Assembly (NCBI GenBank): GCA_018241695.1
Contig: JAFEDH010000006.1
Span: forward strand, 1 to 64,000
Length of the DNA stretch: 64,000 bases
Direction: 5' to 3'
Origin: Pseudomonadota bacterium
GTDB taxonomy: Bacteria > Pseudomonadota > Gammaproteobacteria > Burkholderiales > Rhodocyclaceae
How positions within the stretch are numbered: position 1 is the first letter of the stretch; each line of letters begins with the position of its first letter. This document shows positions 1-8,452 of this stretch, in pieces. A program made the position numbers and the translations under genes. The notes below the pieces were generated by a model, which saw only the letters and a list, made by a program, of their open reading frames with translations, searched no databases and was not told the origin of the DNA.

Positions 1-15
1 AAGAAAAACACGAAG

Positions 16-31
16 CTACTATATTTAGTGC
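16..31. promoter_or_regulatory. NrdR-box-like operator upstream of nrdJ
   Basis: The core CTATATTTAG at 19-28 fits the core of the NrdR box consensus (CwAtATaTwG), with partly matching flanks. NrdR is the ATP/dATP-sensing repressor of ribonucleotide reductase operons, and its boxes usually come as a tandem pair. Only one is visible here; a second may lie before base 1. Its place about 110 bases ahead of a ribonucleotide reductase start supports the call. No cobalamin riboswitch is recognisable in the 139 bases available. Confidence 0.6.
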
Positions 32-139
32 AACTCATTGTTTTTTCAGCAGCAAAATTTTCTGCTTTTCAGTCGTGAATTTGCGGTCTATGCTTCGCCG
101 CTTACCGTTCCGATTCACTCTTTTCCTTCGGACCAGAAT

Positions 140-3031
140 ATGACAAATCAAACCACCACCCCCGAAGAAGTCTCCCTCCAGGAACACACCGGCCAGCTGG
201 GCCTGCCTCTCCCCCAGGAAATCTCCGGCGAGGTGCTGCTGGAGAAATATGCGAAGGGTAACGAACGCAATGTGCACGAAGTGCGCGGCCGTGTCGCCCG
301 CGCACTGGCCGCTGTCGAACCCGAGGACAAGCGCGCCTATTGGGAAGCGCGTTTTCTCGAAACCCAGGAACATGGTTTCGTTCCCGCCGGCCGCATCAAT
401 TCCGCCGCCGGCACCGATCTGTGCGCGACCCTGATCAACTGTTTCGTCCAGCCGGTGGGTGATTCGGTCGGAGAAACTGTCGATGGCCGTCCCGGCATCT
501 ACACGGCGCTGGCCCAGGCCGCCGAAACCATGCGCCGCGGCGGCGGCGTCGGCTATGACTTTTCTTCCATCCGTCCCATCGGCGCCCTGGTGAAGGGAAC
601 CCAGTCCCGTGCCTCCGGCCCCATTTCGTTCATGCGCGTGTTCGACCGCTCGTGTGAAACGGTCGAATCGGCCGGTTCGCGCCGGGGCGCCCAGATGGGA
701 GTAATGCGCTGCGATCACCCCGATATCGAGGAATTCATCCACGCCAAGGACAAGGGCGATCTGACCAACTTCAACATCTCCGTAGGTGTCACCGATGTCT
801 TCATGTCCGCGGTGGAACACGACCGGATGGTGGAACTGGCGCACAAGTCCCAGCCCTCCGCCGAGGTCATGGCGGAAGGCGCCTACCAGCGCGAGGATGG
901 GCTCTGGGTCTATCGCAAGGTGCGCGCACGCGATCTGTGGGACCAGATCATGCGCTCCACCTATGACCACGCCGAGCCGGGCATCCTGTTCCTCGATCGC
1001 ATGAACCGGGACAACAATCTCTACTACTGCGAAACCATCGAGGCCACCAATCCCTGCGCCGAACAGCCGCTGCCGCCCTATGGCTGCTGCTGCCTGGGTT
1101 CGGTGAACCTGACCCTGTTCGTCGAGGCCCCCTTCACGGATCAGGCCGGTTTCGACTTTGCCGGCTTCGGCAAGGCGGTGCAAACCTCCGTGCGCATGCT
1201 GGACAACGTGCTCGACGCCACCCACTGGCCCCTGGAGCAACAGCTGATCGAGGCGCGCAACAAGCGTCGTGTCGGCCTGGGTTTCACCGGCCTGGGCGAT
1301 ACCCTGATCATGCTGCGCCTCAAGTACGACACCCCCGAAGCCCAGGCGATGGCGACCCGGATTTCCGAATTCATGCGTGACCAGGCCTATCTGGCCTCGG
1401 TCGAGCTGGCCAGGGAACGCGGCGCCTTCCCCCTGTTCAATGCCGACATGTATCTTTCCGGCGGCAACTTCGCCTCGCGCCTGCCCGCTGAAGTGAAGGA
1501 GCAGATTCGCAAGCACGGCATCCGCAACTCCCACCTGCTGTCGATCGCCCCGACCGGCACCATTTCACTGGCATTCGCCGATAACGCCTCCAATGGCATC
1601 GAACCGCCTTTCTCCTGGACCTATACACGCAAGAAACGCATGGCCGACGGCACCCACAAGGAGTATGCGGTCGAGGACTACGCCTGGCGCCTGTACAAGC
1701 ACATGGGCGGCGACATACACAACCTTCCCGATTATTTCGTCACGGCCCTGGACATTTCCGCCCAGGCCCACAAGGACATGGTGGCCGCCGTCGCTCCCTT
1801 CGTGGACACCTCCATTTCCAAGACGGTGAACGTTCCCGAGGACTATCCCTACACCGAGTTTGAAGACCTCTACATGACGGCCTGGAAGGCGGGCCTCAAG
1901 GGGCTGGCCACCTACCGCCCCAACGCGGTACTCGGTTCGGTGCTCTCGGTAGAGGGCAGCAACTCGCAGAAGCAGCCCCAGGATGTCACGCTCGACAGCG
2001 CCAACCGCCGCCTCTCGATCGGCGCCCTGCCGGCCCCCGTGCTGTCTTCGCTGCGCTGGCCGGGCCGGCCGCGCCTGGCCGACGGCAACACCGCATGGAC
2101 CTACATGATCGAAGCGCCCCACGGCGAATTCGCCCTCTTCGTCGGCCAGACCGAAAACGAACTGGGACGCGGCGTGCCTTTCGAGGTATGGGTCAATGGT
2201 GCCGCACAGCCTCGCGGCCTGGGTGCCGTGGCCAAGACCCTGTCCATGGACATGCGCGTCAACGACAAGGCCTTCCTCAAGCTCAAACTCGATGCCCTGG
2301 CCAAAACCGTGGGCGAGGAAAGCTTCGAAATGCCCTTCCCGCCCAATAGCGAGCGCAAGGTGGTGCCCGGCATCGTTGCCGCCTTCGCCCAGGTGGTGCG
2401 CTATCGTTGCGAGAAACTCGGCGCACTGGAAGGCGAAGGGGCGACCCCCGTGCTGGACGCAATGTTCAGCCGCGAGGAACCCAGGACCGGCACCGACGGC
2501 ACCCTGTCCTGGACGGTGGATATCGCCAATCCCGCCGCGGGAGAAGACTTCGTGCTGGGCGTCAAGGAAATCACCCTGCCCGACGGCGTTACCCGTCCCT
2601 ATTCGGTCTGGCTCTCCGGCAACTACCCGCGCGCCCTCGATGGCCTGACCCGGCTGCTTTCCCTCGACATGCGGGTCATGGATCCGGCCTGGATCGGCAT
2701 GAAGCTGCGCAAGCTGATCGACTACCCCGAGCCTCTGGGCGACTTCATGGCTCGGGTGCCGGGCTCCAACAAGCAGCAGAACTGGCCCTCCACCGTTGCC
2801 TATATCGCCCGCCTGCTGATCCACCGCTATTCCATGCTGGGCATCCTCAACGAAGAGGGCTTTCCAACAAGGGAAATGGGCATCCTCGAAACTCCCGGGC
2901 TGACCGAAACCCAGGGCGGGGTCAGGATCACCCAGGGCTCCCTGTGCGGCGAGTGCGGCAACATGACCGTGATCCGCAAGGACGGCTGCGATTTCTGCAC
3001 CGCCTGCGGCGCGGTGGGAGCCTGTGGCTGA
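140..3031 (+). CDS. nrdJ: Adenosylcobalamin-dependent (class II) ribonucleoside-diphosphate reductase
   Basis: Reduces ribonucleotides to deoxyribonucleotides using a B12-derived radical, so DNA precursor supply works with or without oxygen. The 963-residue protein has an NCFVQP segment near the start of the barrel and the class II active-site motif NPCAE at residues 304-308. It ends in a cysteine-rich tail ([13 protein letters not shown], last 28 residues) that probably re-reduces the active site. Residues 653-761 and 791-901 are two recognisably related copies of one module (shared WT, PR, LS-DMRV and KL positions). The ATG at 140 is preferred to an in-frame TTG at 38, because conserved sequence begins only well after residue 1. 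It stands alone, behind an NrdR-like box and before a strong terminator. Confidence 0.95.
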   Translation: MTNQTTTPEEVSLQEHTGQLGLPLPQEISGEVLLEKYAKGNERNVHEVRGRVARALAAVEPEDKRAYWEARFLETQEHGFVPAGRINSAAGTDLCATLINCFVQPVGDSVGETVDGRPGIYTALAQAAETMRRGGGVGYDFSSIRPIGALVKGTQSRASGPISFMRVFDRSCETVESAGSRRGAQMGVMRCDHPDIEEFIHAKDKGDLTNFNISVGVTDVFMSAVEHDRMVELAHKSQPSAEVMAEGAYQREDGLWVYRKVRARDLWDQIMRSTYDHAEPGILFLDRMNRDNNLYYCETIEATNPCAEQPLPPYGCCCLGSVNLTLFVEAPFTDQAGFDFAGFGKAVQTSVRMLDNVLDATHWPLEQQLIEARNKRRVGLGFTGLGDTLIMLRLKYDTPEAQAMATRISEFMRDQAYLASVELARERGAFPLFNADMYLSGGNFASRLPAEVKEQIRKHGIRNSHLLSIAPTGTISLAFADNASNGIEPPFSWTYTRKKRMADGTHKEYAVEDYAWRLYKHMGGDIHNLPDYFVTALDISAQAHKDMVAAVAPFVDTSISKTVNVPEDYPYTEFEDLYMTAWKAGLKGLATYRPNAVLGSVLSVEGSNSQKQPQDVTLDSANRRLSIGALPAPVLSSLRWPGRPRLADGNTAWTYMIEAPHGEFALFVGQTENELGRGVPFEVWVNGAAQPRGLGAVAKTLSMDMRVNDKAFLKLKLDALAKTVGEESFEMPFPPNSERKVVPGIVAAFAQVVRYRCEKLGALEGEGATPVLDAMFSREEPRTGTDGTLSWTVDIANPAAGEDFVLGVKEITLPDGVTRPYSVWLSGNYPRALDGLTRLLSLDMRVMDPAWIGMKLRKLIDYPEPLGDFMARVPGSNKQQNWPSTVAYIARLLIHRYSMLGILNEEGFPTREMGILETPGLTETQGGVRITQGSLCGECGNMTVIRKDGCDFCTACGAVGACG

Positions 3032-3082
3032 TGAAAAGTTAGGCCGGTTGGCCAAGCCTGCCCAACGCAATCGGACAGAACC

Positions 3083-3108
3083 ACGCCCCGGATTCCCGGG
3101 GCGTTTTT
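3083..3108 (+). terminator. Rho-independent terminator after nrdJ
   Basis: A perfect 9-bp stem ACGCCCCGG / CCGGGGCGT with an ATTC loop runs into five T residues. It lies about 50 bases past the nrdJ stop and isolates it from the downstream gene. Confidence 0.9.
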
Positions 3109-3213
3109 CATTTTGCTGGTGCCCAAGTCGATGCCACACAATCCGGCGATGCGACGTGGTCTATACTCAGGCTACATTTTTAGAGCTCCGCCAGGAGCCT
3201 GACCCGCAAGGCC

Positions 3214-4770
3214 ATGACCCCACCCCTGCTCGTACCACGTCCTTCCGCCACCGTGATCCTGGCCCGGGATAGCGCCCGGGGCCTGGAAGTGTTCATGCTG
3301 CGGCGGAATCAGCAGGCGGCATTCGCCGCCGATGCCTATGTGTTTCCCGGCGGGGCACTGGATGCGGAGGACGATGACCCGTTCTGGTGCCAGATCCACG
3401 GACAGCCCGCCACCGATGACGCCAACCGCCAGCTCAAGCTGGAGCAAGGCGGGCTCGCTTACTGTGTTGGAGCGATCCGTGAATGTTTCGAGGAATCGGG
3501 GCTGCTGCTGGCATGCGATGGCAACAACCGGTTTCCCTGTCTGGAAAGCGGTGCCGAACACGAAAAATTTCATCGCCTGCGCGCAGCCCTGAACCAGGGC
3601 GAGTGCAACTTTGTCGATCTTTGCCGTCAGGAAGGCTTGCGCCCGGCCCTCGATCAGCTCGCCTATCTGAGCCGCTGGGTCACACCGCCGGGCATGAGCC
3701 GCCGCTTCGACACGCGATTTTTCGTGGCGGCCGCACCCGCGGAGCAAACCGCCTCCCACGACAATCAGGAAACGGTGGACAACCTCTGGATCCGTCCGGC
3801 CGATGCCCTGATCGGCCAAGCCAGCGGCCGGCTGTTCATGGTCTATCCCACCATTGTCACCCTGCAGTTCCTGGCCCGTTTTGAAACCGTGGCAGCATTG
3901 CTGGCCCAGGTCAGGGCGAGCGGCGGCATAGACCAGACCACCGATGTCACCCCCATGGTGCCCCGCCCGCTCACCGAGCGGATCACAAGAGTCACCTGCC
4001 CCAATCCGGGCGTGATGACCGGACCGGGCACCAACACCTATCTGATCGGCCAGGGGGATGAACTTTCGCTGGTGGACCCCGGCCCTGCGATGGAATTTCA
4101 TATCGACAATCTGCTGAAGATCACCGCTGGCCGCATCCGCCGCATCTTTGTCACCCACACCCACCCCGACCACTCGCCCGCCGCCGCCATCCTGAAGCAA
4201 AAAACCGGCGCCGAACTGCTGGGCATGGCACCCCCGCCAGAAGGACCACAGGACCAGACCTTCCGCCCCGACCGCATCCTTGCCGACGGCGAACGCATCG
4301 CCATCGGCGATCGCACCCTGCGCGCGATTCACACACCCGGCCACGCTTCCAACCATCTTTGCTATCTGGTGGAAGAGGAAAAGTTGCTGCTCACCGGCGA
4401 TCACATCATGCAAGGGTCCACGGTGGTCATCGCGCCACCGGATGGCAACATGAGGGCCTATCTGGATTCACTGCAAAAGCTCAAGGCGCTGGGTGCGGCA
4501 CGCCTGCTTCCCGCCCACGGCGCCTATATGGATCATCCGGACCAGGTCATCGACCAGCTTGTTGCTCATCGTCTGGCACGGGAAAACAAGGTGGTGAATG
4601 CCCTCGCCCGCCAGCTTGCGGGCAGCGTGGAGGAGCTGCTCCCGGCGGTCTACGACGACGTACCCTCCACCCTGCATTTCCAGGCGGCACGCTCCCTGCT
4701 GGCACATTTGCAGAAGCTGGAAGAAGACGGTCGTGCCCGCTTGCAGGATGACCGCTGGGTGCCGGTCTAG
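3214..4770 (+). CDS. Nudix (NUDT19-like) / metallo-beta-lactamase (LACTB2-like) fusion protein
   Basis: A 518-residue protein of two hydrolase domains. The N-terminal half (about 1-235) has FPGGALDAED near residue 45 and, after an insertion, the Nudix core RECFEESGL at 89-97. The split Nudix box and the FPGG motif resemble NUDT19/NUDT7-type hydrolases, which cleave CoA and related diphosphates. The C-terminal half (about 250-500) is a metallo-beta-lactamase domain with HTHPDH at 315-320, HTPGH, LLTGDH and PAHG, then a tail like the winged-helix end of LACTB2-type enzymes. The start follows an AGGAG. It stands alone between the nrdJ terminator and a convergent gene. The domains are clear; the substrate is unknown, and an acyl-CoA or nucleotide-conjugate clean-up role is only a guess. 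Confidence 0.85.
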   Translation: MTPPLLVPRPSATVILARDSARGLEVFMLRRNQQAAFAADAYVFPGGALDAEDDDPFWCQIHGQPATDDANRQLKLEQGGLAYCVGAIRECFEESGLLLACDGNNRFPCLESGAEHEKFHRLRAALNQGECNFVDLCRQEGLRPALDQLAYLSRWVTPPGMSRRFDTRFFVAAAPAEQTASHDNQETVDNLWIRPADALIGQASGRLFMVYPTIVTLQFLARFETVAALLAQVRASGGIDQTTDVTPMVPRPLTERITRVTCPNPGVMTGPGTNTYLIGQGDELSLVDPGPAMEFHIDNLLKITAGRIRRIFVTHTHPDHSPAAAILKQKTGAELLGMAPPPEGPQDQTFRPDRILADGERIAIGDRTLRAIHTPGHASNHLCYLVEEEKLLLTGDHIMQGSTVVIAPPDGNMRAYLDSLQKLKALGAARLLPAHGAYMDHPDQVIDQLVAHRLARENKVVNALARQLAGSVEELLPAVYDDVPSTLHFQAARSLLAHLQKLEEDGRARLQDDRWVPV

Positions 4771-4884
4771 AGATCGCACCGATTTCTCGCACCTGCTCGG
4801 GTAAGGCGGTCGATGATCGCCTATCGGGCCGAAGCCTTTATGCCTCTTCGAAAAAGAGAGAAGAATGTCCGGCGCACCGGATTG

Positions 4885-5235
4885 TCAGAGCGCTGACCGT
4901 AGTGCGTGAAGCCAGCCGCCCGACAGAACAAACCGGGGAAAGGTAATCCACTGCTCCAGGAATATGCGTAACAGCGCATTACCAACCCCGGTGAATGGCT
5001 CGGGTGGATTGGCCTCTACCTTGTGACCGCGCCCCTGCAAGGCGATAGAAGCAACGGTTGCGACGATACCCGCGAGAACCAAACACCAGGACAACAGAAC
5101 CACCCCCGACACAAGCACCACATTGCCTGCAAGAAAGAATGGAACCAGCACGATGTGAAGCAGCAGATTGGACCGGGCCTGATGGGTATGTGCATAGCCC
5201 TGCCACTGCCAATGAAGCAGCTCACCAAATCTCAT
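4885..5235 (-). CDS. Small predicted inner-membrane protein, function unknown
   Basis: A 116-residue protein with a soluble start (FGELLHWQWQGYAHTHQ) and a hydrophobic stretch covering roughly residues 20-65, enough for two or three membrane spans. A charged linker (GRGHKVEANPPEPF) leads to a final aromatic segment (EQWITFPRFVLSGGW). The His/Asn-rich N-terminus followed by paired helices recalls Mpo1/DUF962-like proteins, but I cannot confirm this. The ATG at 5235 is chosen; GTG codons at 5250, 5247 and 5244 are in frame and sit beside an AGAGGG, so the start is uncertain by up to five residues. Confidence 0.65.
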   Translation of the reverse strand: MRFGELLHWQWQGYAHTHQARSNLLLHIVLVPFFLAGNVVLVSGVVLLSWCLVLAGIVATVASIALQGRGHKVEANPPEPFTGVGNALLRIFLEQWITFPRFVLSGGWLHALRSAL

Positions 5236-5264
5236 AGCCGTCACCACCACCCTCTAACTGGTTA

Positions 5265-5321
5265 TTGAAATTCAACATTCGATGAGTTCGATACACCGAA
5301 TGTAATCGTGTCAAAACACGC
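5265..5321. promoter_or_regulatory. Cluster of short inverted repeats upstream of the small membrane-protein gene
   Basis: Three dyads lie together: TTGAA-A-TTCAA at 5265-5275, ACATTCG / CGAATGT arms at 5275-5281 and 5297-5303, and CGTGT / ACACG arms at 5308-5321. They fill the AT-richer gap between the stop of the MBL gene and the start of the 116-residue protein, both on the minus strand. They could be operators or RNA hairpins; no T-tract supports a terminator. Confidence 0.35.
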
Positions 5322-5370
5322 AATCCTTCATATCCATCGAATTTCAACGATCGGCCAACGCGATACGGGC

Positions 5371-6261
5371 TTACCAGACCAGTTCCATCCCCTCGAAGGC
5401 GAGAACCACCTCCGGATCCCCGGAACCGACGCCATTTGCGGCCAGGGCCTCGGCCAGGCAGCGTTCCACCGCATCATCGGCACGGGTTGGCTCGTGATGG
5501 GTGCAGACCAGCTTGCCCACTCCGGCGCGGCGGGCCAGCGCGATGGCGTAGCTGAAGGTGGAATGGCCCCAGCCCTTCTTGCTGGCCTGATATTCCGTCT
5601 CGGTATAGGAGCAATCCACCACCAGCACATCGACGCCACGCACGGCTTCGTCCATGCTCCGCTGTTTTTCTTCGATCATGGCCTGGTATTCGGCATACCC
5701 TTCGTCGCCGGGATCGTAGATGTTGTACCAGGGTTCATGATCGCCAGTGAAAAAGAGGGACTTCCCGTTACAGGCCACGCGGTAGCCAAAATCGATGACC
5801 GGATGATTGAGCAGGGTGGTGGTAACCGAGGCATCGCCCACCTCCACCGTTTCATCGATGCCCAGCGTTCGATAGTCGATCGCTGCCTTCAGTTCGGCCT
5901 CGCGAATGGGGAAGTAGCTGTACTGCATCTGAACCTCCATCACCCGGTCGATCCCGGTGCCGCTCACGATATCGAAGGCGCCATAGATGGATACCGTATT
6001 GCCGGGGATGAAGAAGGGTGTGAAGAAAGGCAGCCCGTGAATATGATCCCAGTGAGTATGCGTGATGAAGATATGAGGTGACACCGGCAACTGGGACAGC
6101 AGCGACTGGGCGAGCGGGAAGATGCCACTGCCGGCATCGAGAATGATCAGCTCCCCAGCATCACTGCGCACCTCCAGGCAGGTGGTGTTGCCGCCGTAGC
6201 GCAAAGTATGTGGCCCCGGACAGGGGATGGAGCCGCGAACACCCCAGAAACGCAGTTTCAT
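5371..6261 (-). CDS. MBL-fold metallo-hydrolase (COG1235/PhnP-like)
   Basis: A 296-residue single-domain metallo-beta-lactamase-fold hydrolase with the usual opening GVRGSIPCPG, YGGNTTC, and the metal site HTHWDH at residues 68-73. Further ligands are likely in the FFTGDHEPW and THHEPT segments. This group includes phosphodiesterases acting on cyclic nucleotides or cyclic phosphates. No secretion signal is visible, so it is probably cytoplasmic. Its ATG overlaps the stop of the upstream HDOD gene (ATGA), implying translational coupling and a shared role, perhaps signalling. The substrate is not evident from sequence. Confidence 0.85.
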   Translation of the reverse strand: MKLRFWGVRGSIPCPGPHTLRYGGNTTCLEVRSDAGELIILDAGSGIFPLAQSLLSQLPVSPHIFITHTHWDHIHGLPFFTPFFIPGNTVSIYGAFDIVSGTGIDRVMEVQMQYSYFPIREAELKAAIDYRTLGIDETVEVGDASVTTTLLNHPVIDFGYRVACNGKSLFFTGDHEPWYNIYDPGDEGYAEYQAMIEEKQRSMDEAVRGVDVLVVDCSYTETEYQASKKGWGHSTFSYAIALARRAGVGKLVCTHHEPTRADDAVERCLAEALAANGVGSGDPEVVLAFEGMELVW

Positions 6262-7124
6262 GCTCCTCCGTCGATCTGAACTAAAAGCGTGGCATCGGCG
6301 ATGATTTTTGCCAGATCACCCAGGCCGGCCACCACGGTATTCATGTCATCGCCAAAGCGGGAGACCACAGGAGACTGCCCGACCCAGGCGGGTGGCTCCC
6401 CCGGTTCCGGCCCGATACCACGGCAGATCTGATCGGCGATCCGCAGACAGTCGAGCATGGCCGATGAGGGGGCCGCCGGATCATGGTGATTGCCGATGCA
6501 CTGTACCAGATGTTCCGGAAACTGCCATTTCCGCGCCAGCAGAGCGCCAACATAGGCATGATCCGCACCGATCATTTCCCGCTCGATCTGATACAAGGGG
6601 CTGCCACAGGATGCACCGCGCAAGAGTACTTCACGAAAATCCGTCGCGAGAAACTGGGCGAATACCACCTTGCCGAAGTCGTGCAGCAGCCCCGCCACAT
6701 AGCAGTCTCCCGGATCCGCCTCGCTTTTGGCATACACCGCGCATAACTGCCGGGATACCGCCGCAGTGGAGAGCGAATGCGTCAGATAACGCTGGATGTC
6801 GAAGCCGGCAACATTGATCCGGGGCAGCATGCCCGCAGCGGCGAAGGAAAGGGACAGATTCTTGATCGTGTTGATGCCCAGATACACCACCGACTGGTTC
6901 ACCGAGGTCACCTTGTTCGGCAGGCTGTAGTATGCCGAGTTGATGACCTTGAGGATCTTCACGGTCATGACCGGATCCTTCTCGATCACCGCCACCAATT
7001 CCTTGGGCATGCAGTTGATGTTGCGGGTCAGTTCCAGAACCTTCTGCACACTACGCGGGAAAGCCGGCATACGGTCCACCGCATGGGTCAGCTTGCGCTC
7101 GAGATCGGCAGTCAGTTGGGGCAC
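6258..7124 (-). CDS. HDOD-domain protein retaining HD metal-site residues
   Basis: A 288-residue protein covered almost entirely by an HDOD domain (MPAFPRSVQKVLEL; KDPVMTVKILKVINSAYY). HDOD domains usually lack the catalytic residues of HD phosphohydrolases. Here a set in the right order is kept: H116, H148-D149 in GLLHDFGK, H189, and H213-H214-D215. It may therefore bind metal and hydrolyse a nucleotide, unlike the paralogue at 11552-13150. It is the first gene of a two-gene operon with the MBL hydrolase, joined by an ATGA overlap, and is divergent from the glutathione transferase gene. Family confidence is high; catalytic activity is inference. Confidence 0.88.
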   Translation of the reverse strand: MPQLTADLERKLTHAVDRMPAFPRSVQKVLELTRNINCMPKELVAVIEKDPVMTVKILKVINSAYYSLPNKVTSVNQSVVYLGINTIKNLSLSFAAAGMLPRINVAGFDIQRYLTHSLSTAAVSRQLCAVYAKSEADPGDCYVAGLLHDFGKVVFAQFLATDFREVLLRGASCGSPLYQIEREMIGADHAYVGALLARKWQFPEHLVQCIGNHHDPAAPSSAMLDCLRIADQICRGIGPEPGEPPAWVGQSPVVSRFGDDMNTVVAGLGDLAKIIADATLLVQIDGGA

Positions 7125-7166
7125 GGCAATACCCGGATCAAGGAATGCAGGGCATTATATGGACTG

Positions 7167-7194
7167 GCGATCCCTGCGCTCGGGCGCGGATCGC
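7167..7194. other. Strong hairpin in the divergent HDOD/gst intergenic region
   Basis: GCGATCC (7167-7173) pairs with GGATCGC (7188-7194), with an inner GCGC / GCGC stem around a TCGG loop. It lies 42 bases before the HDOD start and 57 bases before the gst start. There is no T-tract, so it is not an ordinary terminator. It could be an operator or a 5'-UTR structure. Confidence 0.4.
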
Positions 7195-7251
7195 TGATAC
7201 CCTGACACTTCTTCGAATCCATCCTTTTACCCACCACCGGAGTCCCCATCC

Positions 7252-7860
7252 ATGAAACTCTATTATTCTCCCGGAGCCTGCTCCCAATCCCCTCACATCA
7301 TCGCCCGCGAGGCCGGTCTGGCAATCGATATCATCCGTGTCGACCTGCGTACCAAGCAGACCGAGAAGGGTGAAGACTATCGCACCATCAATCCCCTGGG
7401 TCAGGTGCCATTTCTGGTGCTCGGTGATGGCAGCACCCTTTCCGAAGGCAGCGCAATTGCCCAGTATCTGGCCGACCAGGCGCCCACCAAGGGCCTGATG
7501 CCCGCCGTTGGAAATTTTGATCGCTACAAGGTTCAGCAGTGGCAGAGCTTCGTCGGCAGCGAACTGCACAAGGGTTGCTACACCCCTTTGTTCAATCCGC
7601 AAACAGCCGCCGAAACCCGTGCCCAGGCCCTGGAAATGTTGCAGTCACGCATGGCCCACGTTGCCCGGCAACTCGACGGACGCGAATACCTGGTGGGCAA
7701 GCAGATGACCGCAGCCGACGTCTATCTCTGGGTCACCATGAACTGGGCCCATGGGCTCAAGGTCGACCTGTCCAAACTGCCCAATCTGGCGGCGTACCAC
7801 CAGCGTATCTCCGCCCGTCCGGCAGTCCAGGCAGCCCTGAAGGCCGAAGGCCTGATCTGA
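7252..7860 (+). CDS. gst: Glutathione S-transferase, beta-class
   Basis: Conjugates or reduces electrophiles with glutathione in the cytoplasm. The 202-residue protein has the full two-domain layout: a thioredoxin-like N-terminus (MKLYYSPGACSQSPHI; NPLGQVPFLVLGDG; LSEGSAIAQYLAD) and an all-helical C-terminus with the MTAADVYLW motif. Cys10 matches the characteristic active-site cysteine of bacterial beta-class enzymes such as E. coli GstA. A GGAG lies ahead of the ATG. It is convergent with greB. Confidence 0.95.
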   Translation: MKLYYSPGACSQSPHIIAREAGLAIDIIRVDLRTKQTEKGEDYRTINPLGQVPFLVLGDGSTLSEGSAIAQYLADQAPTKGLMPAVGNFDRYKVQQWQSFVGSELHKGCYTPLFNPQTAAETRAQALEMLQSRMAHVARQLDGREYLVGKQMTAADVYLWVTMNWAHGLKVDLSKLPNLAAYHQRISARPAVQAALKAEGLI

Positions 7861-7893
7861 CGTACGCCAGACCCGGCTGCGGCGGCCCTGCCA

Positions 7894-8445
7894 TTATTGG
7901 TGGTAACGGATTTCGACAATCTCGATTTCACGCCAGCCCGCCGGACTCTGGAACCGCACCACATCTCCCTCCCGGGCCTTCATCAGGGCCCGGGCCAGCG
8001 GAGAAACCCAGCTGATCCATCCGGCCGAGGCATCCGCCTCGTCGATGCCGACGATCTGGTATTGCACCTCTTTACCCTGCTCGTCGCACAGTGTGACCCA
8101 GGCGCCAAAGAACACCTGCTCCAGATTCTGCTGCGCGGTGGGGTCCACCACCACCGCCGAGTCCAGGCGTTTGGTCAGAAAGCGGATACGGCGGTCTATT
8201 TCACGCAACCGCTTCTTGCCATAAATGTAATCACCGTTTTCGGAGCGATCGCCGTTGCCCGCAGCCCAGGACACCACCTGCACCACCTGCGGCCGTTCGG
8301 TCTTCACCAGATGCTCGAATTCCTCGCGCAGGACACGATGGCCGCGGGGGGTCATGTAATTGCGCGTTCCGGGTGGCAGGGCGGGCGCCCCCTCCGGGGC
8401 ATCATCCTCGTCCTGATCCGGCTCCTTGGTAAATGCCTTGCTCAT
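7894..8445 (-). CDS. greB: Transcription elongation factor GreB
   Basis: Rescues backtracked RNA polymerase by stimulating cleavage of the nascent RNA. The coiled-coil tip has GDRSENGDY with the two acidic residues D66 and E69 that reach the polymerase active site. The C-terminal FKBP-like domain ends in WREIEIVEIRYH. At 183 residues it carries about 25 extra, mostly acidic N-terminal residues (EPDQDEDDAPEG) ahead of the usual start of the coiled coil. It lies 7 bases downstream of the DUF748 gene, so co-transcription is likely. Confidence 0.93.
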   Translation of the reverse strand: MSKAFTKEPDQDEDDAPEGAPALPPGTRNYMTPRGHRVLREEFEHLVKTERPQVVQVVSWAAGNGDRSENGDYIYGKKRLREIDRRIRFLTKRLDSAVVVDPTAQQNLEQVFFGAWVTLCDEQGKEVQYQIVGIDEADASAGWISWVSPLARALMKAREGDVVRFQSPAGWREIEIVEIRYHQ

Positions 8446-8452
8446 GATGGTG

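Noticed and set aside
1..139. Cobalamin riboswitch ahead of nrdJ
   Set aside because: The 139 bases are too few and AT-rich, without a B12-box-like segment.
38..139. Upstream in-frame start (TTG) for nrdJ
   Set aside because: The extra 34 residues are not family-like and would overlap the leader next to the NrdR-like box.
35..1534. 499-codon frame antisense to nrdJ
   Set aside because: Low-complexity Gly/His/Gln-rich translation, lying wholly opposite a conserved enzyme.
4771..4884. AGGCG...CGCCT pair as a bidirectional terminator between the fusion gene and the small membrane-protein gene
   Set aside because: The stem is only about five pairs, the loop is large and there is no T-run on either strand.
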